A stretch of 64,000 nucleotides of DNA, from positions 11,117,855 to 11,181,854 of the forward strand of contig CM069449.1 of assembly GCA_035610835.1 (NCBI GenBank), in the 5' to 3' direction. Within the stretch, counting starts at the first letter, position 1; every line of letters starts with the position of its first letter. The position numbers and the translations under genes were made by a program. Positions 1 through 12,433 of this stretch are shown piece after piece. Origin of the DNA: Ophiura sarsii. Lineage: Eukaryota; Echinodermata; Ophiuroidea; Amphilepidida; Ophiuridae. A model generated the notes under the pieces. That model was not told the DNA's origin, did no database searches, and saw only the letters and a program-made list of their open reading frames with translations.

Positions 1-641
1 CGTAGTGTATTGATAATGTGACTTTTGAAAAGTGACTAATTTTCTTTAAATGGCGCTAATCATGGTTTATCTTTGTTGCTAGGTGTTATGTTTGGTATCA
101 AAATGTGCCTAAAAGATTCATCCAAATGTCTATCTAGCCTGTTTGGTAATAAAATAATCGAAATTTACTTTATATGACCTAAACGAAGTGTACGACTTTC
201 TTTTGTTGAGCACTTTATATACGCCGATTCGGGTCCAATTCTGAGATGCTATGACAAACATGGGTATCCACAAAATCGCTTGGTTAAGTTTTTAAGTTAT
301 TGAAACACTCGTCATACGGGAATTTGATTAGAGGTATTCCGTGTATGAGAAACATGACTAGAGGTATAATGCGAAGCAGACAGGATATTATACCGATGGT
401 ACAAGAGTTCAACGCTGTTTAAAAATCAAATGGGCCTTCTACCCTCTGATATCAAAAGCTACTCAAAACCGGGAATTTACCCTTATTGCAACAAACCCCC
501 GATTACCTAATTGTATCTTTGCTGATGAACACAAAAAAAGTTGGAGGAATGACTTCGACAAGTTTTACCAATCTATTAATATATTTTTATTTTTTTATCT
601 AGGCCTATGGAAAAGTTTTTTAGTCAAAATGACCGCTGTTG

Positions 642-735
642 AAGAACCGCTAAACCGTTGTTGGAGAACCGCTAAACCGCTGTTGGAAAACCGCTAAACC
701 GCTGTTGGAGAACCGCTAAACCGCTGTTGGAGAAC
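642..735. repeat. 22-bp minisatellite, copy A allele
   Basis: A 22-bp unit (CCGCTGTTGGAGAACCGCTA plus AA) repeats about four to five times with single-base variants. The matching locus in copy B (54098-54249) carries about seven units, so the array has changed length since the duplication. Confidence 0.85.
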
Positions 736-1124
736 CGATAAACCTACTAACCAGCACCTGTAACCACTGATCCTCGTTTCTTGAATAGCAATGAATCTGT
801 TTTGTCGGTTTCATCATCATAATATGCCTTGTGCGGTATTCATAATGATATACTTCTTTGTCGCACCACAGGGAAACACCTGCCGCCCAGATTAATATTC
901 TATCTGAATCGGACAACGGTAATTGTGTGAACATGAACACCAAGCGACAGGTCACACGCTAAACCCGCGTCTCCTATGACATTGGTATGCCGCACATAAG
1001 CATCTGCGCTTTTAACAGAGGCTTAAGCTTACCCTTATTAACCCTAACTCCCTATAAGTCGTGTTTTGGGGAATGAAATTATCAAGCGAAAAAAACGGTT
1101 CAATTTAGGAGGTAAGGGCTGCCG

Positions 1125-1205
1125 TGCCTGCGCCGTGAATCGAACCCGGCACGCCCGCGTGGTAATCCGGTTACTATCTAATTGAGCCGCTCTACCATCA
1201 CTTAT
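1125..1205 (-). other. tRNA-like remnant, copy A
   Basis: On the minus strand a T-arm/B-box word GGGTTCGATTC lies at 1137-1147, preceded by a run resembling a degraded D-arm and anticodon arm. In copy B the T-stem pairs better (CCCGG in place of CACGG), so this copy looks more decayed. No full cloverleaf can be drawn. A tRNA pseudogene or a tRNA-derived SINE head are both possible. Confidence 0.5.
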
Positions 1206-2423
1206 AGTAGTGTAGTTGTCTGTAGTGATGAAGATGTAGGGTTAATACACAATGGCGTTACCAAAAGGTGACACCATTAGCACATGGACCACCTCCGCAA
1301 TGTTTACGAAATACGATACACCGTGAGGTTATCGAATTTGGATGTCGATGTCGTAACTGCATGGATTACGAGCCGTACATGTTTCCAAGAAGGATCTGTC
1401 TAATTAAACATGGCCAACAGGATTAAAGTGACCAGCTTGGTTTATGGGATATATTTCCTGGAGGGACAATTTAGGGTGGCGTGTACGTATTGAAATAAGG
1501 GGAGGTTGAGATCTGAAAGCTGTAGTAAAATTAGGAACAGTAGGTTATGAATTTCTTTGCCTCATGTCGAAAAGTAGGATCTTGAGAAATTCTCTGGCTC
1601 AAAATAAGATTGAGAAGTGACTGATTTTTTGTAAATAAAATGTTTGCATATACAGACAACTTCATGTCGAGATACATCTGTATATTATCAATATGAATGA
1701 AAGATCCCCGAAGAATCTAATTTGGTTTATAATCGTGATAAAACAGAGGGAAGAATATGGCGGTCAATATTGTAAATGAACTGCAAAATTGTTCAAATTG
1801 TGAAGCTCATTTGCTTATTCATTGTCAATTTCTCCACAATGTCATAACAACCTCACAGGTCGATAGCTCTCATCCAGTTAAGATGACTTGTATGGGTGGA
1901 GAGTAATTGACAACCATGTAAAATTGATTAAAATCACGTGGTTGCTATATAGCTCTTGATATTAACCTTCATGTATTTTGAGTTTTCATATATCGAATTT
2001 ATTACCAATTCAATCAGCAGTCAGTGACAGCGTAAATGACAAAAATTACTAAAATCAACTCATGAAGAAATATAATCGGATCTTCCTTGAAACACCTTGA
2101 ACAAATCATTTCGTAAGTCTCTCTTTAAGCTGAACTAACACACAAAACCCAGACACGTTGATATTGAAATATCATGTTGTACTTACGGTGCGATCTGATA
2201 TTTACACTGAACTTAATTACCTAGGATTCAGTAGTAAAACAAATAACTCTTTAAATCTCAATTACGACAACTGATCGCTTGTACCGTCATTGACCAGTTA
2301 AATAATTACGAGTCTAAACTATTGATAGTGGCTTTATAAGGGTTTCTCGCAATTATAATGCGTCTAGTGAATGAACATCTTGATTATTGAAAAGTTTGAT
2401 GAGCTAGTTGCTGAGGTTGGTAT

Positions 2424-2748
2424 CGTCAGCCTGCTTCGATAATTGCCTAAGTCATTTTTTCTAGTTCTTAGAAAACAACAAAAGTATGAAAAGTTAGTAG
2501 TTAGGCAATTATAGAAGCAGGCTGACAATATGTTGAATAACAACATAAACAGTGCAGGTGAATTCCAACAGGAGCAGTAACTGTTGGATAGAATTAGGAA
2601 TTAATATTACCCATTTTAAGCACTTTTTATCATTAGTACAATCTGCCTAACTCACAATGGTGACTTAGGCAGAATTGCAATTGTGCAATTGCAAAAAAAC
2701 TCAATTTTGCTGAAAAGTGAGTTAGGCAATTATCGAAGCAGGCTGACG
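2424..2748. repeat. Inverted-repeat MITE with CAGCCTGCTTCGATAATTG termini
   Basis: A roughly 27-bp word beginning CGTCAGCCTGCTTCG occurs at 2424-2450 and, inverted, at 2501-2526 and 2721-2748. The first pair makes a 103-bp hairpin element. The third end suggests a second element or a longer version sharing the right end. All three ends also occur in copy B near 56514, 56586-56611 and 57591-57621. Confidence 0.7.
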
Positions 2749-3779
2749 AATTATAGAAGACCATTGGTAGGATATTATTTAGAATACGCTTGAATTGAGT
2801 AAAAATCGTTGACGTATCATATATTGTCCATGAAAACGGAAATAAACTAAAGAAACACTATTTGAAATCCACCGCTGTAAATTTAAAAGTAGCCTACTTC
2901 TGACATAATAACGAGAAATTAATAAAGATGAGAAATATGTATAGCGCCGAATGCAAACAAAGCTTCGGAAGCACTTGCCAACATTATACATAATAAGAAA
3001 ATAAATGAAGTTAATTTTTTTTTAGTGTACACAGCAATTTAGAATACAGCGTTGAAATACGACATCCGGTACACTATAATAGTAAATCGTTATCGCTACT
3101 TTGAAAAGACGATATTGTGTAAAATACAAACCATCAAAATCATCGAGATGATAGTTTGAAGAACATTCAAAGAAAACATTCAAGGACACATGCTGGTTTT
3201 TTGTATACATAAAGAGCAAATGTGAACAATAGCGCAACAGACAATAACAAGGTTAACGAACTGGTGTAACTCTCTACAAAGAGCTCTGAAATGCCAATTA
3301 ATTGGTTCACTGCAATTCAGAAAATATGCATAATACGAGACACAAATGGGCAGGGGTTATAAAACATAGATACATTAAGTGATTTCGAAACAAGATTTTC
3401 TTCCTAGTTTTTTTAAGAATCTTTAATAGAACCTTCATATGAAATTGTGAATCTCTGTCATTCACTTCAAATTGTACACAATTTAAACTACTTTGAAAAT
3501 TCAGAAACACAAACAAATTAATAGATCGACTTGCAAACATCTACCACCATGACCAAAGAAGATTTCTTGACCCAACCCAGCATGCTTAGAGCCACTACAG
3601 TACAAACAGAGCTTTTCACCAAAACAAACGGTGCCAAACATGTGCTGAAGTAATTAACAGCTGGGGGTCATCTGGACTTCCACCTTCTAATACATGGTAG
3701 AGATAGGCATAACTTGGCTAATATATGAAAAAGAAGTTGAATCCCAACTAAAACATACATACGTGTTATTCCCCCCAAA

Positions 3780-3866
3780 AAGGGTCTTTAAGAAAAACAA
3801 GAGAGGACTGAATTGAAGTCACATCAATTGCACTACTTGCAGAAGGATTTTCTTAAAGACCCTCGT
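3780..3866. repeat. Short hairpin AGGGTCTTTAAGAAAA
   Basis: AGGGTCTTTAAGAAAA at about 3780-3796 is mirrored by TTTTCTTAAAGACCCT at about 3848-3863. The same hairpin occurs in copy B near 58653-58733. It could be a small MITE; no flanking duplication was resolved. Confidence 0.55.
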
Positions 3867-4204
3867 TTGACTACATTATAAGCCTTTCGTTGTACTGTTA
3901 TGTCTATGGGAACCAGTAGACACTAGTGGCAGAAATCAGTGGTCATGTGATGAAAATGATGCATGCTGCTGGTGTTGCTCAAGATTAGAAATCTTCTTTG
4001 TACTATGACTGTGCGTGCCTTTAATATTTCCTGATTATCACGATTGTCATTAGTGGGGAAAGATGGGGATTTCCATTCCTTATTTGCGTAATCACGAGAA
4101 TGATCGCTTTTAGTTTGAACTACTAGACATCTGTTCAATTAGTCTGTGTTCATCATTGTCATTGTTTTTCATATAATAAATTCCCCTTAGGCCAACAAAA
4201 ATTG

Positions 4205-4490
4205 TAAATGTTGTCCTCGAGCGCCCGCCCGTCAAATTTAGGGCCGCTCCGATTTTTTTTCCCAGATTTTTTTTCAAATTTTTCCAGATTTTTTTATTTT
4301 TAAAGATTTTTTGTGTCAGATTTATTTTTTAACAGTTTAAACGGTAATATTAAATTAGGTGTTTATAACATTATGTGCAACTCTTAGGGTGATTACAACT
4401 TCTTGTTGGCTGAACTTTGAGCTTCCGCTGGTATAAGAAAAAAATCCGCCCGCCCGCCCCTCTTCTCTGAAAGCTGTGGAGGACAACATT
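4205..4490. repeat. Element with TGTTGTCCTC inverted ends
   Basis: TGTTGTCCTC near the left end and GAGGACAACA near the right end bracket about 285 bp that also carries CGCCCGCCCG-rich inner ends and T-rich runs. It is present in both copies of the duplication (second at about 59083-59366). It codes for nothing recognisable. The boundaries are approximate. Confidence 0.5.
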
Positions 4491-5298
4491 ACTTTTTTTT
4501 TGCCTTATGATATTGTTATACAGTTCTGATGAAATAAAAGCGACGTGGATATATAGGACTATGTAAAGATATCACGTTAAGAACGATGTGTGGACGCCAA
4601 AATGAAAGAACAAAATGATACATTATAATGCCAGTTATGTCAATTGTATTGTACAGTTATACAAAGGGTTTTTTCTTTTTCTTTAAATTTATCTTTTGAT
4701 AAAAGGAGGTATAATCGGTATTATCTGCTAACCAACCATACGGTCGCTCAGCCAATTATTCCTAATACTTCCACAAGTCTATATGCTAGGTGTTAATGGT
4801 ACCATCAGAGTCTCTTTTTAACCAACCCCTGGTAGCAAACGTATCGCTTGACTTTTATTTGAACAAAACAACCTGTACGCTTTTATTGTTGCTTGTTTTT
4901 TACTGAGATAGACCCGATAAATTAATCATAGCCAAAGGTAGTATAATTATAACCCATAAGGAGTATAATGATCTTTAGCCGCGATGAAGCTCTCAGGAGA
5001 ACCCTCAGCCTTCAGGTGATAGGTAATTAACAGTCTCAACACGGGTTGTTTGTCAGAGGCAGGGGTAATCCAATTAATTACACCCATATAATCTAGAGCA
5101 AAGGATGGTTTGATTGTTATATAGTCAGTTACGGGGGTGAAACCAAACGTGATAGAATATTTAATGCTTAATACCTATAACTAAATACTGGATGATTATA
5201 TCTTTGTGATACTTTAATGTGTGTGACTGATCAACTTTGCTATTTCCCGTCAAAATTGATGTTGATATCAAGGTCAAAAGGTCAATTAAACACCCACG

Positions 5299-5467
5299 CA
5301 CTTATAAAACTCGCCCATTGCTTGTGTGGTAGATTTCGATCACGACAGGAGCATGCGCAGATGCGATTTTTGTGTAAGTGGTCTGTGATTTTGTCAATAT
5401 TATATTTTTACTGTGATTTGTCGATCTGCATTAAATGCAAAAAGTAACAACGCCCCCGGCTGGACTC

Positions 5468-5507
<40 letters not shown>

Positions 5508-5907
5508 AATTGCGCCACGGAGGTGATTATTACTAGGCTGTTTTGGTTTGTCATGTTCACCCGTACACTTCCCTGTACACTTTCTTGCAAAGTCGGGCAT
5601 CGTTTTTTCTCAAATGTTGCTTGCATATTGCCTTTGCTGTCGCCTTTAATACATGTGCTGTTACTTGAACTTGGAACCAACGTTTAATTTTAACTGTCTA
5701 TTTTCAATAAAAAAATATTCCAATACGGGAAAAAAATCAGAAAAGCTCACAGACAACAAATAAGAACATCATTTTACTCGACCTAGAATTTCAATCAACG
5801 GATTTCAATCATCGGCAAAACCCGATGATGTGAGTGACGTCATTTAATGAGCTCATTAGCATAATTTATGTCCGTGAAATATACAATAGGGTTTTGGTAG
5901 TGCCACG
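5299..5907. other. 609-bp segment present only in copy A
   Basis: Copy A reads CCACG at 5294-5298, then 609 bp, then CCACG again at 5903-5907. Copy B has a single CCACG at 60168-60172. The segment carries the tRNA-Asn-like sequence. It has no inverted termini and no clean A-rich tail, so a microhomology-mediated deletion in copy B fits better than an insertion in copy A, although a 5-bp target duplication cannot be excluded. Confidence 0.85.
5451..5524 (-). tRNA. tRNA-Asn (GTT), possibly a decaying copy
   Basis: The minus strand folds as a cloverleaf. The D-arm stem is GCGC/GCGC with loop AATTGGTTA. The anticodon stem TTCGG/CCGAA is perfect, with loop CTGTTAA and anticodon GTT at 5488-5490. 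The variable loop is AGGTT and the T-arm is GGTGG-TTCGAGT-CCAGC. The acceptor ACCTCCG/CGGGGGC pairs at six of seven positions, counting one G-U pair, and the first base is mismatched. The T-stem has one G-G mismatch. These two flaws make pseudogene or SINE-head status possible, but the anticodon arm, D-arm and B-box look functional. It lies in the 609 bp that copy B lacks. Confidence 0.75.
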
Positions 5908-6377
5908 TTGGCAAGGATGTCCGATGTCAGGGAAGATGTTAGTATATAACTCCCTGTGCCAGAGCAGACCGGGACAGGACAATACCTAAAATGGACCCAT
6001 GCTCCCCAGCTATCAGTGTGAAATTCCTGTCTTAGCCCTAGAACAGAATATTTGACTTGATGTATTGTTGTACAAAAAGAGCTGATTTTTCTGAATCCTT
6101 GCAAAATGTAAGAGCATAGGCCTACATGTAATACAATAGTACAAATCCCAGTTTTTGAGGGCGCAGCCTTCAAGACATCGCTGAATATACCTTTAAATTG
6201 AATCATTTATTCGTTTGTTAAATATCTTCATCCACTGCTTCAATGTTTTAATAAATCTAAAGATATGTGTAAACAAGGAATTCTATTAAGGTGAAGCGAT
6301 AAATAATTTAGTAGGAGCCTCTGAACATATTTGTGTTAACGAGATATTTGCGTGACATCCATAACTATACCGCTCAA

Positions 6378-6742
6378 TTAAAGGGACACAATGGAATGTT
6401 GATTTTTTAAAATTTTAATTAATTTACTTTAGAATTATCAAGATGAACATTAAAAATTGCCATTATTGTTGTTCTACTAAAAAACACCAAGCAAAACTTG
6501 ATTAAAACAATGTTTCAAATATGTTGGGATACCACCCTTAACCAAGTAAAATGCTGGTTGCGGCTCTACCAGCATTTTTCAATCGACGATTTGTTGTACA
6601 AAGAGGGCTGATTTTTCGGAATCCTTATAGGTGTAAGTTCATACATGTACTAAAATTGTAAAAATAAACAAATCCCAGTTTTTATCATATATTTTTGTAA
6701 TTGAGGGCGCTGCCTCCACCACATCTCTTAATGTCCCTTTAA
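6378..6742. mobile_element. TTAA-flanked MITE, AGGGACA termini, copy A
   Basis: The element is bounded by TTAA at 6378-6381 and 6739-6742, with inverted ends AGGGACA and TGTCCCT. TTAA duplication is the hallmark of piggyBac-type transposition. The interior shares a stretch with neighbouring DNA at about 6060-6190 (TTGTACAAA...GCTGATTTTT...GAGGGCGC), so two related elements lie side by side. There is no coding capacity. Confidence 0.65.
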
Positions 6743-6918
6743 GTATCCGTATTCATCTAAAGCGTATACGTTACACATATTGACTGCTCAAGAGGAACAT
6801 GAGAAGAGCATTATCTACAAGTATTCTGTACAGATTAGTCCTAATGAACTGGATCCAAAAAAGAATACTGTTATACGGAACTTACTGAAATCGAACCCAT
6901 CTTTAATAATGAACCGTA

Positions 6919-7527
6919 TACAGGGTGTCCCGGGAAAGGTGCATTTATCTAGCTATAAATACCACTGTTGTTGGTCAAATCTGTCATCTACATATATTAA
7001 GCTTTCTTAGGAATTTTGCATTTTAAAAATCGGACGTTTCCGGCAGACTCTTTTGTAAAAACTGTAGATTCCGAGGTTGACCAAAATTATCTATTTTGAA
7101 ACTCATAAAAACATTGACCATATTCGGCACAAAGCTTAATTTAAATGCAGATAATTTGCTGTGTCCTCTTTTAATTCCCAGTACAATGGTAAAAATATAT
7201 CAACAGCTGGTGATGTTTTTATGAATTTGAAAGGCGTGAGCCTGTGAGGGACTCTGTCTGCTTCAGTGATTTTAATCCTATTTTCTTATGCGGACATTTT
7301 GAAGTTTGGTGTGAGTTTCATCAATTGAAATACGCTGAAAGTGAAAAACAGATTTTCAATAATGTTATGCCATATCGGAACGTATAAAGATATGTTCATG
7401 AACTTATCAGAGTAAGTAGGTAACATGTTCCTCATTCTATTGCAAGTTTTAGATTTGGACCGCAATGTTGATTTATATTTGTACTACTATTTCAAACACG
7501 GTATACCTCATACAGGGACACCCTGTA
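6919..7527. mobile_element. TA-flanked element with CAGGGTGTCCC ends, copy A
   Basis: TA followed by CAGGGTGTCCC at the left, and GGGACACCCTG followed by TA at the right, bracket about 609 bp. TA duplication with a CAG start is typical of mariner/Tc1-type elements. There is no transposase frame, so it is a non-autonomous member. Confidence 0.7.
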
Positions 7528-8697
7528 TACATGTATAGAAACCAAGTAGAACTGTGGGTGTTCGATAAGCCTCATTTTGACACATTCCATTTGGTGTGCT
7601 CTCTATTCCTCGCGGGTTGTTTTATATCTGTTACCGTCTCAGAATATAGATTCAGGAAAAAGATTTCCAAGTTTTGAAGAAAACCGAGAATCTGATCGTC
7701 TTAAGTATCGCAATCCTGTAAAAACCTTTTGGAATTTAGATTGTCCGTTTGCTATTACCATTGTACTTCCATGCTATCACAGATTCTTTCTGAAGCTGCA
7801 GTGTCGCAAAAAGAGCGGCGTGTGACAACTACTCTACCCGAAATGAAAGCAAGAAATATGGATCACATTGCGCCTATGGATACGAGGCGCGAGATACTGG
7901 ATTTGATTCTGGTATACATATCAGATCTGAATGTCTATATTATCAGAACACTTTTATAAATATCAGAGGAATAGATAACATACATCCGAGGGAAGTTTAC
8001 AATAGGTGGATGTAATATGAGCGGCGAAATTGTAAAGGTTTTACTCGTTCGTTTATTTACTGACATACGTACACGTATGTTTAAGACATTCTATTGGGGT
8101 GAACAATAGTACAACACATATATGTTCGTAACGAGAGATGCATGATATCGATAACTTCATTCATTTTGATTTACTCATCTTTATGTCTTTATTAATTCCT
8201 CACGCTATTTTTGGTAGTAAATGATATTACGGTTTTAGAGTATTAACTCGGCACAAAAAGACAATACCCTCATTTATAGGGGTCATAATGTAATGTGAAT
8301 CTGATCGTCGGTGCGCATGCGTGATGTAATTCTTAAAGCACGTTTTATTATGAGTTCTAGTACAGAACGTGTAGGGATTTTGATTTTGAGCATAAAAAAA
8401 GTTCGATTCAAATACGGGCACCCGTTCATATGTTGTGTGTATATCTGAGATCTATAACCTGATAACCTGAGACTGTAACGCATACTTTCAGAGGATTAGG
8501 TGATACTAACCTTGAACGAGTCACTGACAAGGCAATATGACACCAACAATTGTAAAGCTTTTGCAAACAATGTTCACTCGTTGATTCACTTACTGAAATC
8601 TAACTATGTGCATATTATACGAATACCAAAAGTGAGCGTTGTTAATAATTTAATAGCAGTTTTTTAATATTTGTTTTAACGAGAAATTTGCGTGACT

Positions 8698-8946
8698 TGA
8701 ACACTTTACACGCGGCTATTAGTTTTAACTATAACACAAAACAGGTGTTTCAAAAACATTTGCCAATTTCCAAAGTGTATCTCAAGTATTACTGAACCAA
8801 TACTAGGCATGATGGTATTTATTTCATTGCATTTCTCCTGGTGATTCCAAATATGGTAATAGCATTCAATAATGTTGACATTTTTGAAACATTTCGTGAC
8901 ATTTCGGTATGTCGTCTGCAGACGCCTGCCGCGTAGAAGGTGTTAA
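8698..8946 (+). mobile_element. piggyBac-type MITE, copy 1
   Basis: Member of a family of about 250 bp with consensus ends TTAACACTTTCCACGCGGC and GCCGCGTGGAAAGTGTTAA and an inner right-hand word TGTCGTCTGCAGACGCCTG. The TTAA flanks are those of piggyBac-type elements. Here the left TTAA is mutated to TTGA. It forms a tandem pair with 9036-9271 because a flanking block of at least 50 bp (AATATTTGTTTTAACGAG...) is repeated as well. Confidence 0.8.
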
Positions 8947-9035
8947 TACCGCTCAAAATATATATCCGCGATCTTTCTAGATATGATAAAAGAAAATACT
9001 TTTTAATATTTGTTTTAACGAGAAATTTGCGTGAC

Positions 9036-9271
9036 TTGAACACTTTACACGCGGCTATTAGTTTTAACCATAATACAAAACAGTTTCAAAAACATTTCAC
9101 AATTTTCAAAGTCTATCTCAAGTATTTATGAACCAATACTAAGCATGTTTGTACTTATTTCAATCCATTTCTCCTGGTGATTCCAGATATGGTAATGAAA
9201 TTAAATTTTTGAAATATTTTGTGAAATATCGGAATGTCGTCTACAGACGCCTGCCGCGAGGAAAGTGTCAA
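9036..9271 (+). mobile_element. piggyBac-type MITE, copy 2
   Basis: Second unit of the tandem pair with 8698-8946, bearing the same mutated TTGA left flank and GTGTCAA at the right. The shared mutation and shared left flank show local duplication, not a second transposition. Confidence 0.8.
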
Positions 9272-10032
9272 TATCCGCGATCATTCTAGATATGATAATA
9301 GAAAAAGGCTGTTTATATCAGGGAGTTGTTGCAAGGTATACCTGTAGCGTTCTCTCGAGACAGCCCTCGGTAACACACCGGAAATTAGGGTAGAACACGG
9401 TTCTAATAAAGAAAATGAACAGAACACATCAATAATTCGATACAATGTTCTTGAATAACAGGCTGACCGAATGTGTGAAGCACAGCAATGGTCGAGTATG
9501 ATGACCACATTGCTGTTGAAATAAAGTCACTACAAGTATTATTTCACCACACATGACGTCATCAGCAGTACATACCGTTACTTTGAGTTGTAATGAGAGT
9601 TTCTAAATTATGCCAAGAAACTGTATTGGTAACAATATAGGTGAGACATTCAGAACGTCAACTTAGTCTTTAACAAATATGCAGATTTCTCAATATTTGG
9701 GTGACATATTCGATATTAGAATGATTTGAATGCCTCCCAGCACTACATAGGCTAATCATGATCATCCTGTATGGTGAAACGGATTTCGAGATATTGACAA
9801 TTATATTTGTTTGATGTTACCTTATGCAAACGTTTTAATTAAACCATCAATTACGATAGTTCCAGCGATGCTACTTGTTTTTTGGTTGGAATATTACAGA
9901 TATTCACATCATTACGGTGCATAATGGGAAATCATATTTACATATGAAATACCACACTTTCCATAATAAGTACCGTTATGAGATTTCAAAATCAACATGG
10001 GAAACAAGTTATCACTATTATGCATTTTACGA

Positions 10033-10375
10033 TTGTATAAAACTGTAAACTCATCATTGCAAATACAATATTACAAACGATGTATTAAAAAAGTATGAAA
10101 ACCCTTGACTTTATCAAGATATCGCTGATTCAATATAGGTAAATGTCATTAATAATTTTATTAACGAATATTGTGTAGGGTTGTGTGTGTGTGTGTGCGG
10201 AAGTCATATTTTGTATTGCTAAAATATTTCCGATATTGAATATGAATAATTTATGCGTAAACGCTTTCCTTAGAACATATCCTCTTTAATCAGGAATATG
10301 CTTAAATCAGGGAAACGTCAGTCCTTGTGATAAAACTATCATAAAAGCATCTGGTTTAAATTGTTTGATTATAGC
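10033..10375. other. Unremarkable AT-rich DNA
   Basis: Apart from a short GT run near 10183-10196, I see no gene, repeat boundary or RNA in this stretch. Confidence 0.6.
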
Positions 10376-10650
10376 AAATCCTTCTTCAATCATCTTTCTA
10401 CACTTCCTGTATCCCTTTTCCTCATGTTTATCTACCAATCTCCCCTTGCCCTCCCTCTGTCTTTCCCCTTTCCTCTTTCCCCTTTCCTCTCTCCCTCTCG
10501 TGTCTCCCTAGCGTTTCCCTTTCCCCTTCGCTTTGCGTTTCATTTACCGTCTTCCTATTCTTTCTTTTCCTCTATTCCTTCTCCGTTCATCCTTTCCTCC
10601 TTCTCTACACTCCTTCTTCTCTTCCCTATTGTAACTCTCCTTTTGTTTTT
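10376..10650. repeat. Polypyrimidine tract
   Basis: The plus strand is dominated by C and T (CCTTTCC, CTCTCCC-type words) for about 270 bp, framed by ordinary AT-rich DNA. The 110-codon frame at 10361-10693 is a product of this bias (Leu, Pro, Ser and Phe only) and not a gene. Tracts like this can form triplex DNA. Confidence 0.8.
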
Positions 10651-12433
10651 TGTTTTAACTGAAAATTACTGGTCCGGTAAATGTTACGCTTAATGTGGCA
10701 ATGTCACAATCAACAATTGCAGAGACGCAGCATTATTTGGCCGTGGTTGAGCAAATATATTTTCCAATATTTTGGCTACGTATTCTTTCATGAACGTCCA
10801 AACACACCGTATCGTGTTGAAATTGATAGCAGTATATCCAAGTGCATATTATTTTTGTGATTTATGTTTGAGAATTTGGCGACAGTACTAATCACTGCTA
10901 ATCAATCATTCAACCAACGGTTATTGGCTTCTATATATCTCACGATGTTTCACTTTTCTCCATTCTTTTTCTAGGTTTTTAAAATCCGTTTTAAGCGATT
11001 TTCCTGCCATTATAGCCACTTATCATGTGTGCCAAGGTAAAAAGACACTGATTATAGGGCTATATCTTTTTTGTAGCGCATGTACAATTTCAAAATTGAT
11101 CTTTTAAGGGGGATCTACTAGACCAGAAGTAGAGTCAAAGTCGTTTGTTAACATTTATTTCATAAATGGTAAAGAAAATAAGACCCGTTTCCCTATGACT
11201 GCGTATCCGTCTAAGACTCCATCGTAAAAAATAGAATATGATTATAAACTACTTTATTTTGAAACATTAAAATAGATCATATGCATAACACACTTCTTCT
11301 TTTCGGTGTTTAAAGTGAAACCTTATGTTTCGTTGTCTTTGTTTGTAAAAATACCAGTGTGATTATCTGCGCAGCAATGGTGTACCGTAATATAGGAAAA
11401 TCGTGTAAACAAAGGAAACATTGATTTTGTAATTAGAGTTGAAAAGCTAAACACAGTCTTGAAAATCATAGAGTGGACAAACTAAAAAAAAATGATTATG
11501 TCAATTTATCATATTACTCATTACATTTTTGTTGGATTGCACAACTACCTACATATGGAGCTTTAATATGACACCAACAACGTTAAGGGGACATTCACGT
11601 CATGAGAAATATGCATGCAGTCCTATTTCTGTCGGTTTTCCTGATTTAATATTAGTTTGATAAGTGTTAATAGCAATTTCTTTCTACTTATTCCAATACA
11701 AGTTGCCTATAATATTTTTTCCGCTGTAAAATGGTTGCAATATCTGCGCACCCGCTATATATGAACATATAGGTTATTGGGCTTTCCAATTGTATCAATA
11801 TCGTTCGTTACAAAATACCATACTCAAAGTAATTTCCTACACTTGGGCGGTAATTCAAACTTATTGAATCCTAGCCACGTACCCTCTATAGAGGACAGAT
11901 GAAATAAGAAATACAAATTTAATTACAATTTAATTTCTGCTCAGATTTTTCATTCATACGGGGTTTTTTTAGTAATGTCATGCTCTTACTGAATCATATT
12001 TTGTATTTCCATAACATCTTGCTGTATTACTAAACCATACAAACATGGTATCCGGTTGTTGGTAACGTACAAACACTTATTAATCATAACGCGACATATA
12101 TATATCACTTCAAACGGTGAAATTTACCGACTCTGTCTTGAAGGTTGGCGGTTAAAATTATGATTAACACTTACCACACGGCAATTCGTGTTACCATAAT
12201 GTGACGTGATCAAGCGAAATGAGTTACATGTCGGCAGTGTTCATTTGTTCATCATATAAAAGCAGATGAAAAATGCTACAGTATCGTCCAAAATCCATTA
12301 ATATCGAATTTCTAGTTTTTAAGTTACACACAATTTACGAACTGAGAAAACAAAGTAAAACGTAAGAATTTGTGACTTCTTTTTGACTATAACTCAAGAT
12401 CATCATTCCCGACATCCGACTAATCCCGGTTGA
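10651..12433. other. AT-rich stretch with nothing recognised
   Basis: I found no coding frame, tRNA, clear terminal inverted repeat or minisatellite here. Confidence 0.5.

Larger units (their letters stand above)
1..10032. repeat. Segmental duplication, copy A
   Basis: The first 10 kb is collinear, in the same orientation, with 53460-64000. Matching landmarks sit in order: 716-955 with 54224-54463, 3022-3237 with 57895-58110, 3923-4138 with 58794-59009, 7465-7677 with 61748-61960 and 9281-9508 with 63266-63493. By eye the copies differ by scattered substitutions plus several large indels. Homology is still present at base 1 and up to base 10032, where copy B meets the window end, so the duplicated unit is longer than seen here. 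No frame in it looks like a gene. The frames kept in both copies are explained by the overall nucleotide identity. Confidence 0.95.

Noticed and set aside
3022..4138. Frames identical between the two 10-kb copies (for example 3022-3237 and 3923-4138)
   Set aside because: The DNA itself is nearly identical there, so amino acid identity is not evidence of selection. No family is recognisable.
10361..10693. 110-codon plus frame
   Set aside because: It follows a polypyrimidine tract and is made almost only of Leu, Pro, Ser and Phe.
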